Positions 11,346 through 24,986 of a stretch of DNA of 64,000 bases are shown here, piece after piece. The stretch covers positions 930,001-994,000 of the forward strand of contig NC_081333.1 of the NCBI RefSeq assembly GCF_022539665.2. Direction: 5' to 3'. Each line of letters begins with the position of its first letter. Position 1 is the stretch's first letter. The position numbers and the translations under genes were made by a program. The notes beneath the pieces are model-generated. The model saw nothing but the letters and a program-made list of their open reading frames with translations, made no database searches and was not told the origin of the DNA. This DNA comes from Daphnia carinata (lineage: Eukaryota > Arthropoda > Branchiopoda > Diplostraca > Daphniidae).

Positions 11346-11689
11346 CTATAGAATTAATGTACAACATTATACACATAATTCAACATCTTAATTATTTTAT
11401 GTTCAGATTTTAAAGATTTCCTCAGACATGGGTTAAGACACACACTAATCATCAGATTACTCTTCTGGTGCGAACCGCGAATGGTGTAACCCAAATTTCA
11501 TCATAGGAAATGGTACGCAAGGAAACGTATAGGAAAGTTCTAGAATATGTCCAGCCTATCCACGTGCAGATTGGCACGTTATTTGGTGGGGCGTAAAAAC
11601 TAATAAAAGGAAGCTCTTTCACGAATCAGAAGTAGGGAATCTAAGATTCACATACTCAGACAATAAAATGTTTGGGAAAAAACACTTAC
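11346..11689 (-). other. Hsc70 5'UTR intron
   Basis: Minus-strand donor G|GTAAGTGT at 11689 and acceptor CTATAG at 11346, six bases above the ATG. The donor is a strong match and the intron contains no coding sequence, so the gene has a leader exon starting at or above 11690. It contains a perfect trimeric heat shock element (11533-11545). Confidence 0.75.
11533..11545. promoter_or_regulatory. Trimeric heat shock element in Hsc70 5'UTR intron
   Basis: GAAagTTCtaGAA: three alternating nGAAn units with exact spacing, the minimum for one HSF trimer. Known HSF consensus; binding not shown. Confidence 0.6.
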
Positions 11690-11827
11690 CAAAGAAATAA
11701 ATGACTGATGCGAAGAAAATGTGTACAATTATTACAGACACCGTCCGTACAGCGTGGCGTCTCGTCAAGAAAGACCGAATGTAAGGACTCTCAACTCGCA
11801 ACGGAAACTCAGTCGGCTGTATCGCTT

Positions 11828-11840
11828 TTCCAGAATGTTC
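11828..11840. promoter_or_regulatory. Trimeric heat shock element in Hsc70 promoter
   Basis: TTCcaGAAtgTTC: perfect three-unit HSE about 140 bp upstream of the leader-exon donor, in the expected promoter region. The CGCCATCTAGCG motif lies a further 60 bp upstream (11900-11911). Confidence 0.65.
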
Positions 11841-11911
11841 TTTAGCATAATTTGTTCAATAAGTATAGATGCCCAACTGCAACTAAAACAGCTAGTAAAC
11901 GCCATCTAGCG

Positions 11912-12944
11912 TAGAAAAATTTTGCTTTCTTAGTTAAACAAAATTCCGTTACCTTCTTCATACGTCATGCACTTAGCATACGACCCTAGTTTACCGATTT
12001 GTAAATCAAAAATGAAAGAAATATCTAAAAAATGATTAATGTTGAGTTGAGAACTTATTACTGGAGAAAACATATGGAGGGTGACTCTATTCCTAACTTC
12101 TGCCGCACGGAAAAATTTACATTAGTTGAAACGTTGAAGTGCCCTTTGTGATGCCAGTCTACTTTTACTTTATGACAACGATGCCATTCCCTTTTTACAT
12201 TCAGGCGTAATTTTGTAACGTTCATGACTTCATGGTCAGTTGGTGCTTGGGAGGAAACTATCACATTATATTTACATGTGTATTTTACAGTAGCTTTATA
12301 ACTGCCCTAGATTTATTTACTTAAAAATGTTTTTAAATGTATGAAAAGTATAAGTATGAGCTTGGTGTAAAAGCGGTGGATTTCCATAACAATTTGTTAT
12401 ATATGGTAATATTGCATCTACTACCTCTACAAACTAATTAATAAAACAAAATATAAAAATACACACTGTCTGCGTAGTGGTTATAAGATTTTCTTTCATT
12501 TAGTAAAATCCTGCAACACATTTTGTTGCTATGTTATTACTTACAGTGGTTCCAGATGTCAAAATGATGTCTTTTGGATCAGCATTTATTAACCTTGCAA
12601 CTTGCTATGTGGATTGTATATTATACTATTTTTCGGTTGTGTCATAAATCCATAAACAATTAGAAAGATCATGCTTAACTGCTGTCTTCAGTATATATTT
12701 CCGCGTCTTTATTTTACAAGGATGAAGTTAAACACGAGACATCGTACACTGCGATGGGTTACTGATTGTGCTAGTCAAGTCATATTAGTATGTCAAGCCG
12801 ATTTTTTTTTTCTAATTCAATCGTATTCAATACTGCCCTTACTTCTTACCCGCTTATGAATACAAAAGGTTAACATGTCTGCATCATCATGAGAATTCTT
12901 AAAGGTAATACACTTGATAAGTTTATAAGATGATTCGGCATATA
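11912..12944. other. Intergenic between Hsc70 promoter and Abi 3' end
   Basis: AT-rich, no gene or repeat recognised. Confidence 0.4.
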
Positions 12945-12950
12945 TTTATT
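12945..12950 (-). terminator. Poly(A) signal candidate for Abi
   Basis: AATAAA on the minus strand, 236 nt past the Abi stop codon; a sensible 3'UTR length. Confidence 0.5.
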
Positions 12951-13185
12951 CCTGGTGGTGGAATTGGAGGTGGTCTTGTATCAACATGAAATAACTTTTA
13001 CAAAACCATGTTTCGAGGAATACAAAGAAAAAAGGAGAAAATTCGGAAATGGCTTCATAAAAAAACAACAGTACGCCTCAATCTAGTAAAGTTGTTGAAG
13101 AACAGAGCAAAAGAACATATTTAAGGGAAAGGAACTCAAAAATTATTAAAATCGTCAAAATATTTGTTCGTGAACTTCCATGGCA

Positions 13186-14994
<1,809 letters not shown>

Positions 14995-15524
14995 TATAGG
15001 AAATTATTTCAATCTAAATACGAAAATAATCTCCTAAAATGTAAAGTGTAAAACTAAACAACACTTCAGCAACTTAGTAGAAATAAATGCCAATGTGGGC
15101 GTCGTGAAAGAACCACTCCTCACTTCTCGGTTGGGCGTCGACAAGATAGCCCGTTTTAGATCTTTGTGGTAATGGTCGATAGGTGGCATTACAGGCTACA
15201 GTTGTTTTGTTTGTTAAATAGAAACACCAGATGTCGTGGAATAGTATTGCTTGACGCGATCAAGGGGATGGGGGTGTTCCAATCTAGAAGCGTGCAGCCG
15301 GCGAGCAACATTACAGATCGAATAGTCGAGAAACGAGAAGTTTAAACAAAACCTAAATACACTACGTTTCGGTATCTTGTGATCACGTTGGTTGACACGT
15401 AGTCAACAGTGTTATCGTGGACCATACAGTGTTATAACTAAACCTTGGTTTGCAAGAAGAGTTTTGTTAAGTGCGTATTTTTGAACACTGTGGGAAGACG
15501 CATTACATAGCGTGAATTCGGAAA
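14995..15524. promoter_or_regulatory. Shared divergent promoter region Abi / ATF6
   Basis: 530 bp separates the two oppositely oriented start codons, so both 5'UTRs and core promoters must fit here unless leader introns exist. Contains a CACCAGATGTCGTGG sequence (15224-15238), loosely like the CTAGATGGC motif elsewhere, and a CSL-like TGTGGGAA at 15489-15496. Confidence 0.6.
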
Positions 15525-18500
15525 ATGTCACTCGATTTAATATCAAGTCTCGATACTCGGTTTTTCGCGGACGAAATCAGCTCACCACACATCCCTTTCG
15601 GTAAGCACGGAAACTGCATCATGTTCTATTTGATCCAAACTTCCAAACCAAAATAATGAGCTATAAAACCTAGAGTTGAACAATGGGGTAAGAAGACGTT
15701 GAGGGGCGTTTTCTCGTCACGTCAGAATTTTACCTATTTACGAATTTATAACGGGTATAAGTGTTTTTTTTTAACCCCTACCCATTACCAATTGAGTAGC
15801 AGATTCTCGTCGTATTACGTGCAAAAGATAACGCTTAGCATTCAAAGCAATTGACAAAGTAATTGTTTTTACCCGCTACCCTTGTTCGGGAAACATCCTT
15901 TGTGTTGAAACAAGATCTGATCAACAAAGTACTTGCAATCCTAAAAAAAAAGGTATTTGCCTGATTCGTAACATAAAATGTTACACATGAGGAGCTAACG
16001 ACTTCCGTCAATGAACATTTCGTTTTTATCTACGAAAATCTTTTGTCTCCTCGTGCAATGCCACGAGGTAATAGAACTCAAGGTACGTGCAATAGGGAAG
16101 TTGATAAAAGCAAGTTATCAAAACCGCCTCCAGCTGGCATGGGGGAGCCACAGTCTGTTTTCAAGCCTGTCGTCATGTATGAAATGGAGTTTCTTTTACG
16201 CACGAGCATGGCCTTGGCCTTGAAATGGGGAAATTATTAAAGTCTACTTTCCTGTTTATTGGTTGTCTGGGTTTGAAGTAAACAAATATGGCGGATCTTC
16301 TCTCAATGACATTCGTGTCAATAGCACTTATAATTAACTATTTGGGTCTGTAATGTAGGGCAAAGACGGACAATCGGAAACGAAAGCGAAAGTAAAAAAG
16401 AATTATAATGATTCAAAGGAAAAGTAACCCGTATGTTGTTAATGATCATTATATTCCTACAATATCTTCCATTGATAGTTTGTGAGTGTGCGTAAATCTT
16501 GTACTCTGGCTAGCTATGACCTTTTCAATATATCAATCTTGATGGACCTGACGCTCTTGGCTACGTGCAGTGTTTTGCGTCTCACCATACAGGTCGTGCT
16601 ATTGAACCAAACTTGGCACTAATCACCCTGTTAGTGAAAACTAGGAAAAAACCCAACTGAGCAACGAATGGCTGAGGCAACAGGCGTTGACATCCAAAAT
16701 AAGGAAAAATCGAAAGGCGCGGTTTTTTCCCTCTTTTGCTTTCGTTCTTTCCGGTTCTCAAAGGCGGAACACGAAAAACAAAAAAAAAAAAACCTTTGGA
16801 ACTTCATTTCATCTTAAAGATCACATATGTGTTTCTAAAAGGATTGTCGTATAGCAAGAAACGTGAACTTTAACTCTCGTTTTCATTGAACTAAGTGCCA
16901 CGTAAAAGTTGAGTAGTCACCCCACGTATTGTGCATACGTCGTATACAGCTCGAGCGAAGGGCGTTTAAACTATGCGGAGAATTGAATGTATATTCGAAC
17001 TATACATCTACGATGTTGCTTAAGGTTCATGTTTCGCAAGAACATTTCCCTTCAAAATGGTGGGGTGTGGCGTCATGACACAAACCATAAACTGAAACTG
17101 GGTCAGAGGGTTTCGTATGACGACCAGTTGCGTTACTTGAAGTTCCACTATTCCTAAACACAAAAATATTTAATTTTTCAACGTTCCTTCAGTTAAAATG
17201 CGCTTTTTAAACAGATTTAGAAAGCAGTTTAGGCTCCGAGGAAAACATGATGTGTTTAAGTGAGCTGACCAACGATCCTATGGTAAGTTTTGATAATTTG
17301 ATGAATTTGAAACCGAAATTTAATTATAAAAATGATTCTAAATATTGCTCAGATACCATTTCATCCAACATACCATGACTCGGAATTCATGGACACCGGT
17401 TTGAGCTCGGACAGCGATTGTAATTCATACTCCGGTCTCCTTGAGTTCAATTTGCATCCCAATACATTGGAAAAAGATTTTTCCAAGTTTGACTCCAGTG
17501 ATTTCCCTAATCTTCTCGCTGGAGTTGGTATGTTTTTTGTTTGTTAAACAATTATTGTAAAATTTTGTTTTAAAACATTTCTCTCTTAAATAGATGAAGA
17601 TATAAAGCTGGAGCCAATATCACCTCTAGCTCACTCACCCCAACCTCTTTCACCATTTGAAAATGGTGTAACCTCGTTGTTCGGCGTTAAATCCGAAATA
17701 CAGGTACAGATGGTCTTCATCGGCGTAAAATATTTATGATTTATACCGGATGGCTTTCTCAGCTCCCCACTTAAGTCATCTATGTAATTTCAATCTGTCG
17801 AACTTTCTGTTAAAGAAAATGTAACTACAAAAATTCATTTTTTAAATAGAAACTTTTTATTTTTAACTTTCAGTTTCTATTAATAGAAAATCGATCTATT
17901 ATGACTTCCAGGCATTTTAATTGATGTTGTTGCCTTGATCATTTTTAGCCAAATTTGGATACGCCGCCCATTTCTCCTCATCTAAGCAACACATCAATTC
18001 CCTCGCATCATTCCAATAATGCAGACATTATTAAAGTCATTACCATTAATGCAGATGGTAAGTTTCCTGAAGTGACAAACACAGTGCACTCGTAAAGCTT
18101 ATCATATCTAATTGTGCCCCTTTATTCGTTCTTTTTTGCATGGATTTTTATTCAGGTAACTTTCACCTGCCCAAGGAGACAAAAGTAATGTTGGCTAAAA
18201 ATAACGTTACGAATGTTTCGTCACCATCCATACATTTATCCAACCAACTTGGGACGAACATCCAACCAAAACCGTTACCTGTTAACCCTATGGTCATTAA
18301 AGTCGTCACAAGTGGTGCTGCAAATGGAAAACAGAATATTTCTGGTAGGCTTCCATAGTTACCAAGCTCATTAGTTTGTAACGACGTAAGTAACAAAATA
18401 AGGATCTTTGTTTTGTTTTGCAGGTCAACCGCTTGTTCTTACCCCAGAGGAATTTGCTACTTTAACACAGCAGAATTCTGGCAAATGCGCAATAGAAGCA

Positions 18501-20210
18501 CTTCCAGTCCAAACGCAAAAGCTAGTGCAGCCATTAAATAGTCGAATACCAAGCCCGTCTGTTCACTATTCCAAACCAATTTTATCCTGTTCATCCCCGC
18601 CTTCAGGACATTGCGATGGCGATGTACGTCAAACCATATTCGTAATGAATTTCGTTGTGTTGCAGAACGTATTTAACTGTTTGCATTTCATAGGTGAAAG
18701 CTTTAAAACGACAACAGCGAATGATAAAGAATAGGGAATCTGCATGCTTATCACGCAAGAAAAAAAAGGAATACGTATCGTCGTTAGAATCAATGCTGTC
18801 GGATTTGAATCGCGAAAATCAACAGCTAAAACAGGAAAATTCAATGTTACGGGAGAAAGTAGCGTTGCTGGAACGAGAGCGTGACAGTGCAACCAAATCA
18901 CACGGTATTAGCCCTAATACAAAGAAGGCTACCACTGCCTTTTGTGCTGTGCTATTAATGCTGTCGTTTAACGTGGCCACGTTTGGGTAAATCGAGAATG
19001 CTAATTTTTTTTTTTTGCAAAACTTCATGCTCATTATCCCTTTGGTTGTGTAGAAAAAGTTACATGAATCCAGGCGGGCCAGGATTAGTATTGCCAGAGG
19101 GAGTCATGAAAGCTGAACCAGCCGTAGTTTTCCAACGTGGAGCTGGACGTACACTGCTGTGGGCTACCGAGGACAACCCTGACTTCGATACTGGGTAATT
19201 ACGCTTTTTGAATTGCTCTAATTGATTTATCTGATTTTTCACTAACGGTTCATTTAGGAGCGAAAACATGAGCCTGCCAATGTGTCCAATGCTTATTAAC
19301 AGTACCGAGTCATCAAGAATTGATAGCGAGTTACGAGATTGGTTCCACGCCCCAAGCCCTTCAAGTGTTCACATACCCATTTCCACAAAACCTGACGTCG
19401 AAGTAAAACACGAGTCACCATCGAAACATGAACTAGCAAAAGTATGCCTGAAACTCATCCCACCCATCTTGCCATTCGTTTCGCTAAAACCACGCACTAC
19501 TTTATTTATAATGTTTATTAGGTAATACCTCACTCCAATGAAATGAGCAGTACAGCTTACAGGAAATACTTGCTAACTCAACGGAATTCAGTAGTTCGAA
19601 ACACTCAAGCTCAATTGATATCGAAAAATGAAATTCAAATCTACGAGGCAGTCCCAGATCGATACCTCTTCGCAGCCTTTTTCGAAGCTATCCAGCGCAA
19701 AGATGACACATTTTACGTCGTCTCTTTCTCCGATGATCACCTTCTATTACCTGCCACCGAACACAACAGTACAGTTCGACCACGCATGTCCCTGCTCCTT
19801 CCTGCCATGCCTCTTAATCGTGAGTGAAACGTCCTTAATATGTTGATTATGACATTTAAATCAATAGACCTGTTTCCATAACAGAGACGATGCATGCCCC
19901 CCGTGGTCATATCGCTATGATGCAGGTAACTATTTCAATCCGGATTTTAAACTATTTTTTGTTTTCTTGCCTGACGAACTTGCTCAAACTTATAACGCCA
20001 TTATTTCCAACGCAGATTGATTGCGAAGTAACGAATACGCGACTTCTACACATTAGAGAAGATTCAATCCCGCCGTTCATGTCCGAAGGAAACCGAACCG
20101 AGGATCGGAGGCCAGAAACAGGGAAACGTGCGTGGCGGAAAAGCGGGAAAAAAAGCCAGCCAAAAGTGGGCAATTTCAATGCAACTTCAACTAGGAATTC
20201 CAGAGGGTGA
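15525..20210 (+). CDS. ATF6: ATF6, ER membrane-bound bZIP stress transcription factor
   Basis: Unfolded-protein-response sensor: an ER type II membrane protein cleaved in the Golgi so that its cytosolic bZIP half enters the nucleus. Thirteen exons: 15525-15600, 17215-17282, 17353-17527, 17594-17703, 17949-18057, 18156-18344, 18424-18623, 18694-18986, 19054-19194, 19258-19441, 19522-19819, 19885-19925 and 20016-20210; 692 residues. An acidic N-terminus is followed by the basic region ([20 protein letters not shown], about 314-333) and leucine zipper. A hydrophobic segment ([17 protein letters not shown], about 390-406) is the membrane anchor. RTLL at about 439-442 sits where vertebrate ATF6 has its RxxL Site-1 protease motif. 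The lumenal part has [31 protein letters not shown] and [16 protein letters not shown], all ATF6 signatures. First intron is 1.6 kb, unusually long here. Confidence 0.95.
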
Positions 20211-20883
20211 AATCAACCAACATGTTGGCGGGACATCTCGTCACCCAGTCGGCTGATCAAAACAATTTTCAACAGATCTCAATTGCTGAAAAAAATTTCC
20301 AGCTTGAACAGGAAATCCACAACAGGGGAGTTTTCTCACATCACACATTCACAAACAGCTCGCCTAAGCACTCTTTGGTTCACGTTGTTTTTCAATTATT
20401 TTGAATTTTTTTTTTTTACAAAGTCTTATGACTACCAAAGACTGCCTTACCTTGTGTAGGACCGTTTTTCATTTACGAGAGGCACAAGTTTAAAGTCACA
20501 CCAGTTATTGAGTTTTGAATTTTTTCTGTTTTTACGTGGGTTATGGTTCGGTATTTTTTTTTTATAAAATACATTTTCGTAATTCTTTTTACTGGAGAAT
20601 ATGCGAAGTGTGGTGTGTAAACTGCATCGGGGGCTGTTAGCGTGGTCAGTAAGACGACAGCTGACTTCTGAAAACAGTTTGGAATCGAGTTCTGTTTTGG
20701 AAATGTAGAGGAGAGGAGTAAACTAGCTCTAAACAGCAGTTCGGCGCGTCCTTCTTATGTGGATGTTTATAAAAAGGAGAATAATTCGAAGAATTTTTGT
20801 TTGCTGAAATCCTTGTTGGCTAACCTGTAGTTCTACTAAGTTGGAGTAAGACAATCCCGGAATTATGCTCCGTTCATATTTCG

Positions 20884-20889
20884 AATAAA
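20884..20889 (+). terminator. Poly(A) signal candidate for ATF6
   Basis: AATAAA 674 nt past the ATF6 stop. No nearer canonical signal seen. The stretch 20211-20883 is otherwise featureless 3'UTR-like sequence. Confidence 0.4.
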
Positions 20890-20987
20890 AGTTATGGAAA
20901 AAAAAACTCTTTTACCTCAAACTGAAAGAATTCGTAAATTAACTATAAAGCCTTGGGCTCGGAACTTATTGCCGAAGACCCGGGATG

Positions 20988-21120
20988 TATGGCAATCCGT
21001 TTTACCCCCCCCCCCCCAAAAAAAAAAAAATATCGGCCTTTTTTTGCTGTTTCACTGCTATCGCCACCTACCGGTCGGTAGATGGTGACAGCAACCGAAA
21101 CAAATGCCAGCAAAAAGCAA
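20988..21120. mobile_element. Palindromic MITE of the GGCAATCCGTTTT family (copy C)
   Basis: Begins TGGCAATCCGTTTTACCCCC, the family terminus, and contains CTGCTATCGCCACCTACCGG directly followed by its near-complement (CGGTAGATGGTGACAGC), so the TAGATGGC motif occurs twice head-to-head. Confidence 0.6.
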
Positions 21121-22361
21121 ACAAATGCCAAAGGTGAGACATGCTGGAAAAGCTTGATACGAATGTGTAGGCGTAGTTTTGGAATTCAGAGGTGCTAGCC
21201 GGATGTTTGGAAAAACTTCAGTTAAATTTGGTTTCAATTCAATATGTTTTACTTATTATTTGTGTGATTACGCAAAGGATTGCGCCATCCAGGCAATGTG
21301 GATATTCTGCCATGTACATGATAAACCTAGGATTCTTCGCCAACATGCAAGATGTTACCCCCTGGTAATGCTTTTCCGCTGAGTTTGTTTAGTTTTCTAT
21401 TTTTAATCGTCAATGTCGTATTAGCAAACTACTGTTGACAGAAAAGCTGATACATTGCGACAATGGTTACAGCAAGTGGGATGAATAAATCAGCATAGGT
21501 CAGTTGCCGTGCCTTCCCAATTGCAACGAAGACGAATCATGGAGTCAAAAACAATAAAAGGTGGTACTATTTTAATTGTTTTAATTGATATATTGCCAAG
21601 TGCTGATGATATGTGTGTAGAACATGCTGGAATTCATGTCATCCTGGAGAGGACTAAAAAAAAAAGTAGCTGTATCCATGAAGCAGCTCATTAGTCATGT
21701 TCCAAACCATTGCCTGCATCAGCCAGCAATCTTTCAATGGCTAACAAGCATTTAATAGTTTTGAAAATCGCGGTTTGCACTCCCAGAGGCGACATTCCTA
21801 AATCCCACCTGTCAAAAAATTTATGCAACAATTTCTATTCTGAACTGACGCCTACCAAATTCTTTTTCCATAAAATGAGGTGATATGAGGTTATAAAGGA
21901 AATTGTCGTCAAGACTGCCGAGACCAGGTACATTGTTTACCTTAACGTTTAGTGATCAAAACAACCAACTTTGTAACCTTTCTGTTTTTTATGGTGCATG
22001 GAACGTCCAATCGGAAAGCCCATGGAAAATCTCTGTGGCCAACACGAAGGGTTCTTCCAAACTTTCGTATTCAAGTTTTGGCTATGGTGATCATTTGCAA
22101 CTGCATGGCCTTTTAGAAGCTCCTGCCAGGAATCTACAGGAATATGGCAGATGATGAATTTATGTACCATGTAAGCTATATCAATAAGAATCTTTTATGC
22201 TTATCTATGTTTTATTTTCTTAATTTAGATTAATATCAATAGTGAACCTGCGAAGGTTTCTGGTTGGGATGTGATGACGAAAAGTTATAACAATTTGAAG
22301 TACGGAATTGGATTTCCCTCCATGAGTCGCCTGTGTATTCCCGCGTATTACGGTATTAATT
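21121..22361 (+). pseudogene. Protein-like debris, family unknown
   Basis: Short open blocks that look exon-like but do not assemble. Best is a MADDEFMYH block ending in donor CAT|GTAAGC (22145-22171) and an exon-like block from acceptor at about 22230 (INSEPAKVSGWDVMTKSYN) running into the structured repeat arm. A similar peptide (NSNIGSEKILGWGMTLNK) can be read on the minus strand just inside the left arm of the 4.8-7.5 kb element (about 5310-5370), so this is probably an older relative of the same element plus interior. An upstream block around 21179-21382 is Cys/His-containing but unrecognised. Confidence 0.3.
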
Positions 22362-22790
22362 ATTTAAAAATTGAAGTGCATATCTGGGCTCCCTTCTTTT
22401 CTGTAGCCCCGTTTCCCTTTGATTTGTAATAAGCCCGTAGGGGGTCATGCCCCTACTGTGATCAGCAGCAAAGGTTGTGAGTGCGCTGTCTGGAAAGGGG
22501 ACGTGGGGGTCCTCATGGTCCGATGATATCATTGGAGGGCTATGGGGCTACCCAAAAATCCGAATTAACAGTTAATCGCTCACGTAAAAGCTTGTCCGAA
22601 ACCTTCGCTCTTCTTCCGGCTTCTCTTAGCCACGCACCGGGTAATCTCCCCGGTGAGTCAACTGAGGTAGTGTCTCCCCCTACCTTGGTTGACAGCAACT
22701 TTGAAATCGGCTATTTTGCCATTTCAAAGTTGCACGTCTTTAAATTGTGCAGAGTATTGTCAATACAAATTCCTTAAAAAAAAATTACAG
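22362..22790. repeat. Third copy of the structured inverted-arm repeat
   Basis: Same orientation as the 6951-7461 arm and clearly homologous throughout, but more diverged, with GTAGGGGGTCATGCCCCTAC kept exactly (22436-22455). The hairpins at 22657-22693 and 22695-22733 keep pairing despite base changes; the last has a perfect 13 bp stem (GCAACTTTGAAAT). No partner arm is nearby. Confidence 0.75.
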
Positions 22791-23089
22791 ATCTTGTCTT
22801 TGTTACTGTCATGGTGTTGCTCTGCACTTTTCACTATTGTGAACATCTTTTTATTTATGTCGTAATGTCATTCTATTGAAGTTCACGTTGTATTTTCAAT
22901 TTTTGCTGCTCCCAGTCATGAGCGAATACTTCGTTATTATACGACTTCATTGTTTATGGAACGATGCACTTTAATCTCCCTTCATGGAGATTCTATAACT
23001 TTTAGTGCATTAATGATACTGAATTGTATACATGCATTGTATATTAAATTTGCCATTATGAATTATATTTATTTATTCAATCTTATTCT

Positions 23090-23159
23090 GACTCTTTAGG
23101 GGATTGAACCCTTGATTTCTTGCGTGCGACGCCGATGCTCAACCATAGAGCCATGAGTC
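23090..23159 (-). tRNA. tRNA-like sequence or pseudogene
   Basis: Read on the minus strand this 70 nt segment has an acceptor-like stem (GACTC..GAGTC), a D-arm (CTCTATGGTTGAG), a T-arm with GGGTTCAATCCCC and a GC-rich anticodon-region hairpin. The anticodon arm does not fold into a standard 5 bp stem with a 7 nt loop, so I treat it as a relic or tRNA-derived SINE head, not a functional gene. Confidence 0.35.
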
Positions 23160-23336
23160 TTGTAAATTACTTAACTATTTTTCCAGGTCTTTTGAAGGAA
23201 ACCTATTTGCACTTGTAATAATATTGCTGTGCGTCCCAACGCAATTTAATATTTCCGTCTCGGAATGTCACCTATAAATACAATAGAGTGATTCATTTTT
23301 TGTACAAAGGTAATATTGTCTACAGTGGAAACCGTA

Positions 23337-23710
23337 ACTCAATCCTCTGGCACAGCTGGCTGATGCTCAACCATGACGCCGCAAATCATACATATTTGCT
23401 CACTATTCTTCCTTGTCACTAGAAGGGAATGTTAGTAATATTGATTGAAAGTAAATTAAAATCCACATACCATCAGCGGACTTAACAGAACACTTTCCAG
23501 TTGTGACTCCAACTCTTGACTTTCGATTCCCGTAGTCAGACGCTCTACCTCAGAGCTATTATTATTACACGATTTCCAATTGGTTAACAAATAGTTTCGT
23601 AAGCGTCAAAAAATATCGTAGACAATTTCATCAGGATCTTTTCATTTTATCATACAATATCTTTGTGGTAAAGCACCGACAGCCAAGGTCATGGTTTCAA
23701 TATACTAACT
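23337..23710. repeat. Further tRNA-like relics
   Basis: Three weaker tRNA-like pieces: minus strand about 23337-23395 (GGTTGAGCATC), minus strand about 23513-23570 with a good D-arm (AGCTCTGAGGTAGAGC), and plus strand about 23664-23705 (TGGTAAAGCACCG, GGTTTCAAT). All lack a complete cloverleaf. Confidence 0.3.
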
Positions 23711-24466
23711 GAGATGGAAAGTCAATGTTTTATGCAGAGTGTGCATCATTGAAAAACAATTTTCCTCTTCATACACTAGAAGCATTAATTAAGGTTCAAC
23801 TACTATTATATATTTTTTGACAATTGTTACAAATTTCCTTCTAGTGATAAAGGTATGCTGTTAGCGATGTTCAGTCAAGAATGGCACAAGAATATATTTT
23901 GCTAACTGTTTGCCATACAGTTGCTAATACCTCATTATGCATCCTACTCACACTCTTCGTTGGTTCTCACAAATCTCACATTTGGGTTGTTTTACTCACA
24001 TTCCTTAGAAATAACTCTTTTTAATAACACATATGATTGGTACTTATGGAGTGTTACAATACTATTTACTTGTCATGCATTCTTCCTTTTGAAGGCTTTC
24101 GGGATCAATTACGGCTGCACAACTTCTGAATTACAATAGGTTGGATTTCATATATGTTGACAACCTCAATACTGAAATTTATCCTATAGATCACAGATGT
24201 ATTAATCAGCTAAAAAGGATATAAATTTTTTAATCTCGTGCTATAAAATATTGTGATATAAATACGTTCCTCGTCTAAACTTACATAATACATAAGATAG
24301 TAGAAAGATTGGGTAAAACTTATGTTCTCCTGATAGTCAGTTTCACAATACTGTTCTTTAACCATCAAATGTTTGTTTTTTATATCTTTGAGCATAACAT
24401 AAGGGGGTTCTCTAAAAGTCCGCAACGAACGCCACGAGTAATGCTACCCATATCTGCATTGTATTA

Positions 24467-24790
24467 TGGCAATCCGTTTTGCTCACCGAATATGTCTGCC
24501 GCAGCGCGCTAGCATTGCGTCAAATACTCGTTGTATTTCAAAAACGATTAACTTCATAACAAAAATAGAAATTTTCCCGGAATCAGCATTCAATTTTGAG
24601 TATATCCTGAGATATTCAACCAATTCCGGTGAGTGTCAGATTTTTCAGAAAAAATTTTTAAGCCCGACCGAGAAAAGTCGGGTTTATTTAGTCGGGCTTA
24701 AATTTTTTTTTTCGGTCAGTGTATGTAGAGAATTAACTAGAAATGTGACCGGTAGATGGCGATAGCAGTAAAACAGAAAAAAGGCCAATA
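24467..24790. mobile_element. MITE of the GGCAATCCGTTTT family (copy A)
   Basis: Starts TGGCAATCCGTTTTGCTCACC, carries the GATTAACTT..CCCGGAATCAGC block, an inverted repeat of TTTAAGCCCGAC/GTCGGGCTTAAA (about 24655-24705), and TTCGGTCAGTGTATG..ACCGGTAGATGGCGATAGCAG. The right terminus is truncated after about 24790. Confidence 0.6.
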
Positions 24791-24815
24791 ATTTATTTCA
24801 ACAGAACTACAATAT

Positions 24816-24986
24816 TTAAATGCTCAAAATGGTAAATCCTTTAATTGCACCAGTTAGCGTGAGCAGGTCATCCCATTTTAATTGATCAACAACTTCGGAC
24901 AACGTAATGCGATTCCAGAGTGTGAAAAATGTTTCTCCCCATCCATATGACAGTGGGGCAGTATAAGCAAAGAAGAATGGGATTAA
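24816..24986 (-). pseudogene. Exon-like fragment of unknown protein
   Basis: On the minus strand an acceptor (GAATAG at 24987) opens a 56-residue frame ending in TAA: it contains PFFFAYTAPLSYGWGETFF and VVDQLKWDDLLTLTGAIKGF. Composition is convincingly protein-like but no family is recognised. Another block upstream on the same strand (MLEIMGMNLLDPRVI, near 25040-25095) does not splice to it, so it is probably a broken gene. Confidence 0.3.

Noticed and set aside
10869-11351. 160-codon open frame opposite Hsc70 exon 1
   Set aside because: Antisense frames opposite Hsp70 coding exons are a known codon-usage artefact; there is no independent signal.
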